Source: DASQMT01 sp963835735
Lineage (GTDB): Bacteria; Actinomycetota; Thermoleophilia; Solirubrobacterales; Solirubrobacteraceae
NCBI GenBank assembly: GCA_963835735.1
Contig: CAWIGP010000001.1
Coordinates: 124,001-188,000 of the forward strand
Direction of reading: 5' to 3'
Length of the DNA: 64,000 nucleotides
Each line of letters starts with the position of its first letter. The stretch's first letter is position 1. Shown one piece after another: positions 1-8,193 of this stretch. The translations under genes and the position numbers were made by a program. The notes beneath the pieces are model-generated. The model saw nothing but the letters and a program-made list of their open reading frames with translations, was not told where the DNA came from and ran no database searches.

Positions 1-188
1 CACACGGCCTCCCCCTCGTACTCGTCGAACTCGTGGCCGAGCACGTACACGATCCGGACCTTGCCGTGCTCGGCGATCGTCGCCTCGACGGCGGGCACGA
101 TGACGTTCTCATAGTCCTCCCGCTCGATGTCGTCGACGGCTTCGAGTCCGAGGACCCCGGGCGGCATGTCGCTAAGCATCCGGATCAT
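1..188 (-). CDS. SpoIIAA-like (STAS-fold) protein, N-terminal part, runs off the left edge
   Basis: The reverse strand from an ATG at 188 reads through the window edge and gives about 62 residues beginning MIRMLSDMPPGVLGLEAV, followed by a DYENVIVPAVEATIAEHG-type stretch and KVRIVYVLG. This is the N-terminal pattern of the small SpoIIAA-like proteins (120-130 residues, STAS fold), which usually occur as single-domain proteins of unknown role. The C-terminal half lies outside the window, so domain identity rests on the first strand-helix-strand only. A second in-frame ATG lies three codons later. It is separated from the IS110 remains by a short spacer. Family assignment is by recognition; function is not known. 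Confidence 0.6.
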   Translation of the reverse strand, partial: MIRMLSDMPPGVLGLEAVDDIEREDYENVIVPAVEATIAEHGKVRIVYVLGHEFDEYEGEAV

Positions 189-305
189 GGCGGGCAGTCT
201 GAGCCCCCACACCGCGCCCGGTCAAGCGCTTCCGCTTCCCAGCCGACGGAAGCGGCGGCCAGCGGCTCGCCGCCACTCCTCCTCATGCCTGACAGGAAAG
301 TTCGC

Positions 306-1541
306 TCAGGCTGCCGCGGCCCCCTCCTGGAGCGTGACGTGGTGTCTGAGGCGTTCGAGCTGTTTAACGAGGCGTTTGGTCTGGCGTTCGGGGTCGCGGT
401 TTGTGAAGTAGTCGCCGCCGAGGTCGCGGTAGGTCTCGCCGGTGGAGAGCATGTGCGAGATCGCGCAGATGAGCGTGTGCTTGATGGCGCCGAGCGCTCT
501 CTTGTGCCCGCGCTGGGGCTTCAAGCGCCGGTATTGGGCTTCGAGGTAGTGGCCCTTGACGCGGATGGCCGCCATGGCGACCTCTTCGAGCGCGAAGTCG
601 AGCCACTTTGACCGTCGCAGGTCTTGCCGGAGCGGCGCTTGCCGGCCGACTTGTCGTTGCCCGGGCACAGGCCGGCCCACGACGCCAGGTGCCGCGCCGT
701 CGCGAAGCGGTCATGTCGGTGCCGATCTTGCCGATGATGCATTGGGCGCTGCGGGCTGGATGCCGGGGATCGTGCACAGCAGTTCAACCGCCGGCGCGAA
801 AGGGCGGATCTGCTCCTCGATCATCGCCGTCAGCTGCTCGATCTGCTCGTCGAGGAAATCGATCTGTCGCAGGATCGCGCCGATCCACAGACGATGATCG
901 GGGTCGAAGTGTCCGGCGAGCGCCTCGCGCAGCGCGGGGATCTTCTTGCGCATCTGTCGGCGCGCGAGTTCGGCGAGCACGTCGGGGTCGGTCTGGCCGG
1001 CGACGAGCGCGTCGAGCATGTCACGCCCGGACTTGCCCATGATGTCCGCGGCGACGGTGTCGAGCTTGATGCCGGCGTCTTCCAGCGCCTTGTGCAGCCG
1101 ATTGACCTCGCGCGCGCGTTCCTGGATCTGCGTCTTGCGATAACGCGTGAGGTTGCGCAGCTGGCGGATCGGCTTGGGTGCCACGAAGCTGGCCTTCAAC
1201 AGCCCGGCTTCGGCGAGCTGGCACAGCCACGCGGCGTCAGAGACGTCGGTCTTGCGGCCCGGGACCTGCTTGACGTGGCGGGCGTTGACCAACATGCAGT
1301 CAAACTCGTCCTCCAGGATCGCCCACGGCGCCTTCCAATAGACGCCGGTGGCCTCCATCACCACCTGCGTGACGCCATGCTCAGCGAGCCAGTCGCGCAG
1401 GGCCAGCAGGCCGCGCACGGTGGTCGCGAACTCGGCGACGTGCTGCTCACGCCGACCGCGCACGCCGGCCACGCGCGCGCACGCGGTCACCTGCGCCTTG
1501 TGAACGTCCAGCGCCGCCGGGCGCTCGACGATGGTCTCCAC
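306..1541 (-). pseudogene. IS110-family transposase, broken by three frameshifts
   Basis: The reading frame from a GTG at 1541, preceded by a strong AAGGAGG ribosome site, encodes the N-terminal RuvC-like DEDD domain: ALDVHKAQVTA with the first Asp, MEATGVYWKAPW with the Glu, and KTDVSDAAWL with the closing Asps. After CTIPGI near 735 the homology moves to a second frame (ARSAQCIIGKIGTDM), then to a third (ATARHLASWAGLCPGNDKSAGKRRSGKT, the C-terminal transposase_20 core), then to a fourth (KWLDFALEEVAMAAIRVKG) that runs to the stop at 306. Each shift has the sense of one lost base. Together the pieces cover a full-length enzyme of about 410 residues, so the element is complete in extent but cannot make an intact transposase as written. 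IS110 enzymes act with an element-encoded bridge RNA. Confidence 0.85.
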
Positions 1542-1891
1542 CGCTCGCCTCCTTCCGACCGACACCATGACCGCCGCCCAGGGGCCTCAAGACAACGAAT
1601 CTGACGGTCGTGCTCGCAGCACACTCCGGAGCTCCGGGGAGACCCCGCACGCCAGACTCAAAACAGGCTCACAGGCGCCAAGGCAAGATCGGCGTTACGG
1701 GCGACGCCGAATCATCCACCCCTTTTCAAGACCCCGGAGGGAGCGCCACAGCGCTCAGAGAACTCGAAACGGCAGTGCGGCTTCGTATATGTCGGGACCT
1801 CGCAGCGTTGCCGAGATTCGTCGTTGCATGGCGCGGGGCGTGCGCCGACGAGGGAAGCGCGACGAGCTGTCGCGCTCGGCGCGTCCGGTCG
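1542..1891. other. Non-coding stretch upstream of the IS110 transposase (probable element left end)
   Basis: No convincing gene is present. The 200 or so bases next to the transposase start are the expected place for the left end of an IS110 element, which in the IS110 subgroup encodes the bridge RNA. The region holds short GC-rich inverted stretches around 1620-1645 (CTCCGGAGCTCCGGGGAG). I could not identify the exact element boundary because IS110 elements normally lack terminal inverted repeats. The part nearest 1891 is probably chromosomal sequence downstream of the methyltransferase gene. Confidence 0.35.
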
Positions 1892-2533
1892 CTAGGCGCC
1901 CTTGCCCGGCGCGGCCAAGAGCATGTGGAAACGCCCGGAATCCTTTCCGATCTCGCGGTGCTCGGTGAGCGTCAATCCGGCGTTCTCCAGTGCTTGCACC
2001 ACCTGGGAAATGGCGCGAACGCGGAAGCCGTAGGGCCGAAAGCCGCTCATCGCGTCGGGATCGCCAAGCCCGATGACGACTTGACCGGAGCTCTTGAGCG
2101 CGTTGGCGATTTCGCTGAATGCCCGATCGAGCTCGGAAACGAAGTAGAGGGTGTGTGTTGTGATGACGCCGTCGAGCACCGCCGAGCCAAACGGCAGGTC
2201 CGTGATTGACGCGCGATGAAGCTCCAGCTTGCCTCGGGCGATCTCGTCGCTGAATCTGCGGGTGGCGCCGCTCAACATCACCGACGACACCTCGACCCCG
2301 TGGACCTTGCCGCCGTCGTTTACGCGGTCCAGCAGAAATCGCAGTCCAACACCACCCCCGAAACCGACATCGGCGATCACGCCGCTCGACGGGATCGTCA
2401 ACGCATCGACCGCGGCCGCCACGTCCTTGCGATCGCCGAGGTTGAGCGCCACGCCCATGAGGCGACCCACCAGCCCGCCCGGATGCCCGGCCTGTCGTGC
2501 AAGCCCGCCGAGGATCCGGCTCCGCACATCCAC
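1892..2533 (-). CDS. Class I SAM-dependent methyltransferase
   Basis: This 213-residue protein has the Rossmann methyltransferase core: motif I as IADVGFGGGVGLRFLLD around residues 52-68, the acidic strand-2 end GVEVSS, and a post-motif block TDLPFGSAVLDGVITTHTLYFV of the Methyltransf_11 type, where a short loop after strand 4 precedes the substrate region. It ends with a GRFHMLLAAPG strand. The start is a GTG at 2533; a second GTG two codons on is possible. No substrate is indicated by sequence or context. The gene stands alone between IS110 remains and a 350-base spacer. Confidence 0.8.
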   Translation of the reverse strand: MDVRSRILGGLARQAGHPGGLVGRLMGVALNLGDRKDVAAAVDALTIPSSGVIADVGFGGGVGLRFLLDRVNDGGKVHGVEVSSVMLSGATRRFSDEIARGKLELHRASITDLPFGSAVLDGVITTHTLYFVSELDRAFSEIANALKSSGQVVIGLGDPDAMSGFRPYGFRVRAISQVVQALENAGLTLTEHREIGKDSGRFHMLLAAPGKGA

Positions 2534-2882
2534 GACGCGATCCTACGCTGCCGAAGCGAGCGCTCCCGGATTCCTCGCAGCCGGGCACTCCCGCCGTCGG
2601 TAGGCCCACGACCAACTCGCCGCCGCTTCGCCTGCCACCGGCACTCAGAGCGAGCACGCCGTCGCTATCGCATGTGCCTCAATCCATCAGCTAGTGGAAC
2701 GCGTCGAAGACGACAATGGGCCGGCCGTCGTGACGCGTGCACTCCATCGTTCGCCGCGGCCGTCTGGGAGATCGTCCAGATTTCACGGCTCCGCCCGGAT
2801 CGAGAAAGCGAGGTCTGCCTGCCTTCCTTCCTTCCTTCGACCACGGCGCGTCTCAGGGGCGTCGGGCTGCGATGATTCGCCG
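2534..2882. other. Intergenic region between divergent methyltransferase and MTHFR-like genes
   Basis: I see no gene here. It must hold the promoters of the two divergent genes. The only low-complexity element is a run of CCTT units near 2820-2840, just upstream of the MTHFR-like gene. No tRNA, riboswitch or clear operator was recognised. Confidence 0.4.
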
Positions 2883-3701
2883 GTGTCCGTGACTGCCCTC
2901 ACGTCTGCGGAGATTTCGCTGCCGGCCGAGGCCGATGGCCAGCGGGTGAGTGATCGCATCGCTGTTCTGGCTGACACCGTCGATGTCGTCGGGTTGACCG
3001 ACAACCACGCCGGCCAGCCGCGAATGTCGCCGTTGGCGGCTGTGGCTCTCGCCCGCGAGCAGGGCGTCGGGACGATCGTGCACGTTTCCTGCCGCGACCG
3101 CAACCGGCTTGCGTTGCAGTCGCAGGTCGTGGGCGCCGCCGCGCTCGGCGCCGAGGGAGTGCTGTGCATGCAGGGCGATCCGGTGGCTGGCGTCGACCAT
3201 GTGGCGGACATGACCGCGACCGAGCTGATCGCGAGGGCGCCGGGGTGGAGCGTCCCGCATTCGCTGGCTGTCGGGGCGGTCGTCAATCCGTTCGCCGAAG
3301 ACCTGGATCGGGAGCTGCGGCTGCTGCAGCGAAAGGTCGCCGCGGGAGCAACCTTCGTGCAGTCGCAGATGGTCTTCGATCTCCCGAGGCTCGAAGCGTT
3401 CCTCGCGCGCGGCGAGGACATGCTCGCGGGCGTGCGCGTCTACGCGAGTGTGGCGTTGCTGCGCAGCGAGCGCATGGCAGAACGCGCCTGCGCGCTGCCG
3501 GGCGTGACGATCCCCGAGCCCGCCTGCGCGCAGATCCGTCGCGGTGGCGGCATCGAGCTCGCGCGCGAGCTGGCGGCCGGGCTCGCCCGTGTCTCGCGCG
3601 TGGACGCACTGCACGTCTTCCCGCTCGGGGCGGAAGCGGCCACGCGCGAGGTCGCCGCCGAGTTTCGGGTGACACGAGGCATCAACTCGCGACGTCGATA
3701 G
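2883..3701 (+). CDS. Methylenetetrahydrofolate reductase-family protein
   Basis: The protein of about 272 residues fits the MTHFR TIM barrel: an initial EISLPAEAD strand in place of the E..PP motif, SDRIAVLADTVDVVGLTDNHAG, then HVSCRDRNRLALQSQVVGAAALGAEGVLCMQGDP, where the classical enzymes have HLTC and the R-G-D substrate loop, and later GATFVQSQMVFD (the Q-x-F/Y element). The family uses FAD to reduce 5,10-methylene-THF, or in shorter versions supports methyltransferase systems. Several upstream in-frame codons exist, but GTG 2883 (or 2889) best fits the beginning of homology. It lies five bases before the next gene, a methyltransferase, so the two are probably co-transcribed. Whether this is the housekeeping MetF or a paralogue is unclear. 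Confidence 0.75.
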   Translation: MSVTALTSAEISLPAEADGQRVSDRIAVLADTVDVVGLTDNHAGQPRMSPLAAVALAREQGVGTIVHVSCRDRNRLALQSQVVGAAALGAEGVLCMQGDPVAGVDHVADMTATELIARAPGWSVPHSLAVGAVVNPFAEDLDRELRLLQRKVAAGATFVQSQMVFDLPRLEAFLARGEDMLAGVRVYASVALLRSERMAERACALPGVTIPEPACAQIRRGGGIELARELAAGLARVSRVDALHVFPLGAEAATREVAAEFRVTRGINSRRR

Positions 3702-3705
3702 CGCT

Positions 3706-4416
3706 GTGAAAAACAACAATCCGATTCTCGCCGAGCAACTCGCCTACTATCGGGCTCGCGCTCGTGAGTACGACAAGTGGTTCCGTCGCGAGGGGCTCCA
3801 TGACTTGGGCGAAGAGCACAATGCCAGATGGCGTCTTGAGCTCAATCGAGTGTATTCAGCACTCGATGCGTTTGCGCCTCGTGGAGACGTCCTCGAGCTT
3901 GCCTACGGCACGGGTGAGTGGACGATCCGTCTCGCGGAGGTGGCGACCAGTGTAGTCGGAGTCGATGCAGCGCCGGAGATGCGCGAACTCGCTCTGGCGA
4001 AGCTGCAGGATGCCGGTAAGAGCAATGTCGAGCTCTGGGTTGACGATCTCTTCAGCTGGCAGCCAGATCAGGACTATGACGTCGTCTTCTTTGCGTTCTG
4101 GCTTTCGCACGTTCCCGAGAGCCATACCGACCGGTTCTGGCGCAGCGTCCACGACGCGCTTCGCCCCGGAGGCCGCTTCTTCGTCGTGGATGCCGCACGC
4201 GCGGTCCTGGACAGGAACGTCATTCACGGTTCGCGACTGCCCAATCGCGAGAGCGCGACTGAGCTCAGGCGACTCGAGGACGGTCGGGAGTTTCGGATTT
4301 TCAAGCGTTCGTTCGATCCCGACCGGCTCGCGCGAGATCTTCGTGACCACGGCCTTGACGCGAGCTTTGTCGAGACGGGCGAGTTCTTCGTCTACGGACT
4401 CGGCCGACGTGCCTAG
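3706..4416 (+). CDS. Class I SAM-dependent methyltransferase
   Basis: The 236-residue product starts with GTG at 3706, immediately after the MTHFR-like gene. It has an N-terminal helix rich in aromatic and charged residues (LAYYRARAREYDKWFRREG), motif I VLELAYGTGEWTIRLAE around residues 60-76, the acidic GVDAAPEM strand-2 end, a DLFSWQPDQDYDVVFFAFWLSHV motif IV/post region and a PGGRFFVVD strand. This architecture matches small-molecule methyltransferases. The AYGTG form of motif I is a mild variation from the usual GxGTG. Linkage to a methylene-THF reductase-like gene hints at one-carbon metabolism, but this is inference. Confidence 0.8.
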   Translation: MKNNNPILAEQLAYYRARAREYDKWFRREGLHDLGEEHNARWRLELNRVYSALDAFAPRGDVLELAYGTGEWTIRLAEVATSVVGVDAAPEMRELALAKLQDAGKSNVELWVDDLFSWQPDQDYDVVFFAFWLSHVPESHTDRFWRSVHDALRPGGRFFVVDAARAVLDRNVIHGSRLPNRESATELRRLEDGREFRIFKRSFDPDRLARDLRDHGLDASFVETGEFFVYGLGRRA

Positions 4417-4966
4417 CCCGACCTGGGACTACTCACGCGGAGCCCGTGTGCAAGCAAGACATACGACCGGCCTCGACAGTTGTCCCGCCCGGTAAATCGT
4501 CGGTAGCGGTCCTGGCTATGCGATATGTGACTTCTCCAGAGGCAGCGGGTTGCATGGCCGCCTCGTCGGCGTCGTCGGATCCCGTTCGTCACGGATCGGG
4601 GTGAGCAGCGCGGCTTGGGCAGTGGGCAGGTTGCGGGTGCCCGCTGCCCCTTGAGCAAGCGCTCCGTTGGCCTCGTAGGGCCCGCTGTCAGCTCGTCGTG
4701 CAGGGCGCGGTCGATGACGACCGCCTGCAATTCTGGCAATTCCTCGTAACCATTGCTCTCCTGAGCGTTGCCGGTCTCAGCGTCGTCACAGTTGTCCTCC
4801 GCGTTCGGATCGATCGCGTTGCTACTAGTCGCAGAATTCAGCGCCGCCATCTTTCGTCGTGGCCGCAGCCATCCGCCTCGACGTCGCGACCTCCTGCTAC
4901 TGACTTGACGCGACGCGGCGCTGGGCTCATCCGCCAGGCGACGGCTGATGCTTTCCATGGTGGCTG
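4417..4966. other. Gene-free stretch before the molybdenum hydroxylase remnant
   Basis: About 550 bases with no recognisable gene in any frame; the open frames have arbitrary composition. The sequence GGCTGTTGCACAAAGG at about 4960-4976, where the hydroxylase homology begins, resembles the outer ends of some insertion sequences. An IS-mediated deletion could explain why the upstream two thirds of that gene are missing, but no transposase remains. Confidence 0.35.
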
Positions 4967-5794
4967 TTGCACAAAGGGGGTCTGTCCTACACGATCGCCA
5001 CACAGGTCGCGGCCGAGTTGCTCGGGCTCCACGTCGAGCAGGTCCAGGTCGAGATCGGCGACAGCGACCTGCCGTACGCGCCCTGCTCAGCTGGGTCGGG
5101 AATGGCGACGTCGCTCAGCGCCGCCATCCAAGACGCCGTGCGCAAGCTGCCGCATGCGTTCCTGGATCTCGTCGCCCACGACGAGTCGTCGCCGCTGCGG
5201 GGCAGGAGTCCGGATGACGTCACGTTGACGAAAGGCGGCATCCACGTCGTCGACGATCCCTCGATCGGTGAGACGTACGTCGACATGCTCGCTCGGCACG
5301 GACTGCCGGAGTTGACCGCGGATGGCGAGCGGGACCCGCAGGCGGACGGTGCGAGCCCGCCGCCCTACGGCTCATTCGCTGCGTGGTTCGCGGAAGTCCG
5401 CGTCGACGCGGACCTGGGACTGCTGCGCGTCGCGCGGATGGTGTCGGCGGTCGATGCCGGCCGCGTCCTCAACGAGAAGCTGGCCCGCAACCAGGTCATC
5501 GGCGGCGCCGTCATGGGCATCGGGATGACGCTGCTCGAGGAGACCGTCTTCGACCCCGAGACCGGACGCATCACCAACGCGACCTTCGGCGACTACCTGA
5601 TTCCGGCCAACGCGGACGTGCCCGACGTCGACGTGGTGTTCGTCGGCAGCCCGGACACGGTGAGGCCTCTCGGTATCAAGGGCATCGGCGAGATCGGCAT
5701 TGCCGGCGTGTCCGCCGCCATCGCCAACGCCGTGTATCACGCCACCGGCCGACGCATCAGATCGCTGCCGATCACCGTCGAACAGTTGTTGTAG
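4967..5794 (+). pseudogene. Xanthine dehydrogenase/aldehyde oxidase-type molybdopterin subunit, C-terminal fragment
   Basis: The 275 residues match only the last part of a large molybdenum hydroxylase subunit, normally 700-780 residues. Visible family signatures are YTIATQVAAELLGL, the APCSAGSGMATSLSAAI block, the FAEVRVDADLGLLRVARMVSAVDAG block, QVIGGAVMGIGMTLLEE, the region that binds the cofactor, and GIKGIGEIGIAGVSAAIANAV ahead of the RSLPIT close. No homology precedes 4967, so the first 450 or so residues, including the rest of the cofactor binding lobe, are gone. No FAD or iron-sulfur partner gene is nearby. It is therefore a remnant, although its surviving frame is undamaged, which suggests a recent truncation. 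Confidence 0.8.
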
Positions 5795-5798
5795 TGCC

Positions 5799-6222
5799 AT
5801 GACCACGACAGACAGGGCCGCCCCGAGCGCCATTCTCTACCGCATGCAGCGCCTCGCGGACGAGCAAGCCGCGCTGCGGCGTGTGGCGGCGCTCGTCGCA
5901 AGCGAGTCGCCGCCGACGGAGATCTTCGCCACGGTCGCGCACGAGGCGGGCCGAATCCTGGACGTTGAGGCAATCAGGATCGTCCGCTACGAGGACGGGA
6001 CACGTGCAGGTGGTGGCGAGCTGGTGCGAGCCCGACACCGCGGTGCCGGTGGGCACGCACGTGATCCCGGGCGACCACGGCCTGGCCTCGACGGTGCGCC
6101 GGACCGCCCGCCCGGTTCGCATCGACGACGACGCGGAGGCGACCGCGACGTCCCCGTCGTTCGTGTGTGAGCAGGGCATCCGCTTCGCCGAAGAGAGCGA
6201 CGCGTGTTCTACCCCCTCGAGA
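5799..6222 (+). pseudogene. GAF-domain sensor protein fragment, frameshifted and truncated
   Basis: The frame from the ATG at 5799 reads AALRRVAALVASESPPTEIF and VAHEAGRILDVEAIRIVRYEDG, the start of a GAF domain as found in actinobacterial sensor kinases. At about 6000 the homology moves one base to another frame, giving VASWCEPDTAVPVGTHVIPG and LASTVRRTARPVRIDD, the rest of the GAF fold. Homology fades near 6180, before the direct repeat at 6237. No histidine kinase core follows, so the gene was cut off, most likely when the repeat-bounded segment was inserted or rearranged. Confidence 0.7.
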
Positions 6223-6236
6223 CGAACCCCGCCAGC

Positions 6237-6269
6237 CCGCGAGAGGCGCCGACCGGAATCGAACCGGTG
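6237..6269. repeat. 33-bp direct repeat, distal copy of the tRNA-Cys 3' end (att-like)
   Basis: This block, starting CCGCGAGAGGCG and ending GAACCGGTG, is identical over 33 bases to 7838-7870, which covers the T arm, acceptor 3' strand and immediate 3' flank of the minus-strand tRNA-Cys. A second copy of a tRNA 3' end 1.6 kb beyond the tRNA is the classical footprint of integrase-mediated insertion. Confidence 0.8.
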
Positions 6270-7127
6270 ACGTCGTCGAGTCGGGCGGTAGAGCGGAATC
6301 TGCTCGATTGGGCCGAGTTGCAGGCCGCCCGTGCCGTCTCCGTGTACCGGCGGCTGTTCGAGCCGGGTGGCGGTGTCTGATGTGGTCGACCTTCGGTCGG
6401 CGGGACTTGTCCTGCCTCCTTGACCGGCCCATCAGCGGAGCCGGGCGCGGCTGTCAAGGCGAGGCCGTCAGGCCCGAGCGTCAGTTCGCCGCGTAGCGGT
6501 CCCCTTGACTGACGTGACCGGCGTAGCTGCCTGAGCGGGCCCGCTCGTTGGTGCCGTCGTGAGTTGAGCGTTCCGCCCTCGCGGTCCCGGTGTTGGCCGC
6601 CGAGGACGGCGAGCGCAGCGAGCCGCCCGCAGCCGGCTGCGGCCGAAGGCCGCCTTGAGTGCGTAAGGAACGTCGCCTCGCAGCGCACCGAGCGCACTCG
6701 CTTCCAGGCGACTGCGAAAGCGAGTTGACTTAGGCCTCCGTCCCGTCGGCGCCCCTGCTCTGCATTAGGTCATGCCTATGCACCACGTGGTGGTCCGGTG
6801 GATTGCGTGGCGCTGGGCAATCGGTCCCGGGCAGGAGCGCCTGAGTCCGGCCGGGAGGCCCTCGCCTACGCCTGCACATGGGCGTGGCGCGGTCCCGGTT
6901 GTCGTCCCCTCACCGGCACACATGACCGAACCAGTGTTACGGCACACCGCCCTCGGCCAGTGCTCTCGGGACGGGCTCCACGCGACGGTGTGCCGGCACC
7001 GGTTCCTTTCCGTACGGAGCATCTGCTTGGCGTCGTGGTCAAACTGGCCCTCGGTGGGCCTGACCGATGATTCTTGCGCGCCGTGCTGGTCTGTACGGCG
7101 AATACCGACTCACGGGAGGCTGACGCC
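6270..7127. other. Interior of the repeat-bounded segment without a clear gene
   Basis: About 860 bases. A short open frame, GTG 6267 to TGA 6380, encodes 37 residues including NLLDWAELQAARAVSVYRRLF, which looks like the tail of a real protein but is not one I can name. Around 6600-6660 the sequence has the repetitive GGCGAGCGCAGCGAGC style common in actinobacterial plasmid spacers. No integrase, excisionase, replication or transfer gene is visible, so the mobile core of the element has been lost. Confidence 0.4.
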
Positions 7128-7691
7128 ATGCGGAAACTGACCTTCGCCATGAACCTGAGCCTGGACGGCTACATCGCCGCGCCCGGCGACGACCTCGGCT
7201 GGAGCGTGCCGAGCGACGAACTGTTCCAGTGGTGGTCCGACCGGGTGGGGGCGACAGGCCTGGCGCTGTACGGGCGCAAGCTGTGGGAGACGATGAGCTC
7301 CCACTGGCCGACCGCCGACAAGCAGCCGGGCGCCACACCGGCGGCGATCGAGTTCGCCAGCCGCTGGCGGGACATGCCGAAGGTGGTGTTCTCCTCTACG
7401 ACCAGCACGGTCGACTGGAACACCCGTCTGGTCACCGGCGACGCGGTCACCGAGATCACCAGGCTCAAGGCCGACGACGGCGGCCCCATGGACATCGGCG
7501 GTGCCACACTCGCCGCGGCGGCCATGCGGGCCGGGCTGATCGACGAGTACGCGATCGTCACCCATCCGGTCCTGGTGGGCGGCGGCACGCCATTCTTCAC
7601 GGCCCTGGACAACTGGGTGAACCTGAGCCTGGTGGAGACCCGGACGTTTCCCGACGGCGTGCTGCTGACCAGGTACGAGACCAGGCGCTGA
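7128..7691 (+). CDS. Dihydrofolate reductase-like protein (RibD C-terminal domain)
   Basis: The 187-residue protein starts at an ATG preceded by GGGAGG and begins RKLTFAMNLSLDGYIA, the N-terminal signature of the RibD_C/DHFR-like family. It continues with LALYGRKLWETMSSHWP (the YGRKTYE-type motif), KVVFSSTTSTVDW, DIGGATLAAAAMRAGLIDEY with the glycine-rich NADPH loop, and HPVLVGGGTPFF. These single-domain proteins are NADPH-dependent reductases whose substrates are mostly unknown. They are common cargo in actinobacterial genomes and are not the essential FolA. The gene lies inside the tRNA-Cys repeat-bounded segment and is intact, making it the only whole cargo gene there. Confidence 0.85.
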   Translation: MRKLTFAMNLSLDGYIAAPGDDLGWSVPSDELFQWWSDRVGATGLALYGRKLWETMSSHWPTADKQPGATPAAIEFASRWRDMPKVVFSSTTSTVDWNTRLVTGDAVTEITRLKADDGGPMDIGGATLAAAAMRAGLIDEYAIVTHPVLVGGGTPFFTALDNWVNLSLVETRTFPDGVLLTRYETRR

Positions 7692-7837
7692 GTGCCCGAC
7701 GTCGGATCAGCGCGGGCTTCGGGCCACCCAAGGATCTCGTGGCGCTGCGGTGTCCGGTACCGGATCGAGAAGGAGCACGAGCTGCGCAACCTGCGCTGCC
7801 GTGGGAACGAACACACGTTCCACCTGACCCGCAGATT

Positions 7838-7870
7838 CCGCGAGAGGCGCCGACCGGAATCGAACCGGTG
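7838..7870. repeat. 33-bp direct repeat, tRNA-proximal copy (att-like)
   Basis: Identical to 6237-6269. This copy forms the functional 3' part of tRNA-Cys (minus strand) plus seven bases of its 3' flank, so the insertion preserved an intact tRNA, as tRNA-targeting integrases do. Confidence 0.8.
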
Positions 7871-7915
7871 TACACGGCTTTGCAGGCCGCTGCGTAGCCA
7901 CTCCGCCACGGCGCC
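7845..7915 (-). tRNA. tRNA-Cys (GCA)
   Basis: On the minus strand the sequence from 7915 folds as a full cloverleaf: acceptor GGCGCCG pairs with CGGCGCC, the anticodon stem GCGGC/GCCGT encloses loop CTGCAAA with anticodon GCA, and the T arm has CCGG TTCGATT CCGG. The discriminator base is U, which is the identity base for cysteine tRNA. Its 3' end is the target of the 33-bp repeat described separately. It faces away from tRNA-Val 110 bases on; in many actinobacteria Gly, Cys and Val tRNAs are clustered in one direction, so the opposed orientation is a little unusual. Confidence 0.93.
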
Positions 7916-8025
7916 GAGGGCCGTCACATGGTAGGACCTCCGGGATCCCTCAGCCGAAGGTCCGAGGGCGCTATTCACCCCGATCCCAGCGCTGCTCGGG
8001 CGTTGCTAGGCTTGGCGGCCTCCCG

Positions 8026-8098
8026 GGGCGATTAGCTCAGCTGGGAGAGCGCCGCCTCGACAAGGCGGAGGTCACTGGTTCGAGCCCAGTATCGCCCA
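8026..8098 (+). tRNA. tRNA-Val (GAC)
   Basis: The acceptor GGGCGAT pairs with ATCGCCC. The D arm is GCTC/GAGC, the anticodon stem CCGCC/GGCGG encloses TCGACAA with anticodon GAC, and the T arm is ACTGG TTCGAGC CCAGT. The discriminator is A. All 73 bases fit a canonical tRNA. A clear intrinsic terminator follows directly. Confidence 0.95.
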
Positions 8099-8101
8099 TC
8101 G

Positions 8102-8126
8102 AAAGGCCTGCATTCGCAGGCCTTTT
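8102..8126 (+). terminator. Intrinsic terminator after tRNA-Val
   Basis: AAAGGCCTGC and GCAGGCCTTT form a 10-bp stem around ATTC, ending in a short T run. It sits four bases after the tRNA and matches a rho-independent terminator. Confidence 0.85.
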
Positions 8127-8193
8127 GTGTTCGTGGTTCGAGACCAGTTCGTTCGCCCGCGAGCCCAGCCAGGGCACCAATACGATTGCGACC

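Noticed and set aside
33..611. Long open frame on the plus strand across the IS110 end
   Set aside because: It is opposite the SpoIIAA-like start and the transposase C-terminus and has no family motif; high GC makes such antisense frames common.
894..1604. 236-residue plus-strand open frame inside IS110
   Set aside because: It mirrors the transposase coding strand and has arbitrary composition.
4955..4980. Insertion sequence end at the hydroxylase break
   Set aside because: Resemblance covers only about 16 bases, with no partner end, target duplication or transposase, so no element is called.
6600..6660. Possible replication origin iterons in the repeat-bounded segment
   Set aside because: The short GGCGAGCGCAGCGAGC-like units are imperfect and too few to call an origin.
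7692..7934. Short plus-strand frame running into tRNA-Cys
   Set aside because: It crosses the tRNA and the 33-bp repeat and has no family match; I treat it as chance.
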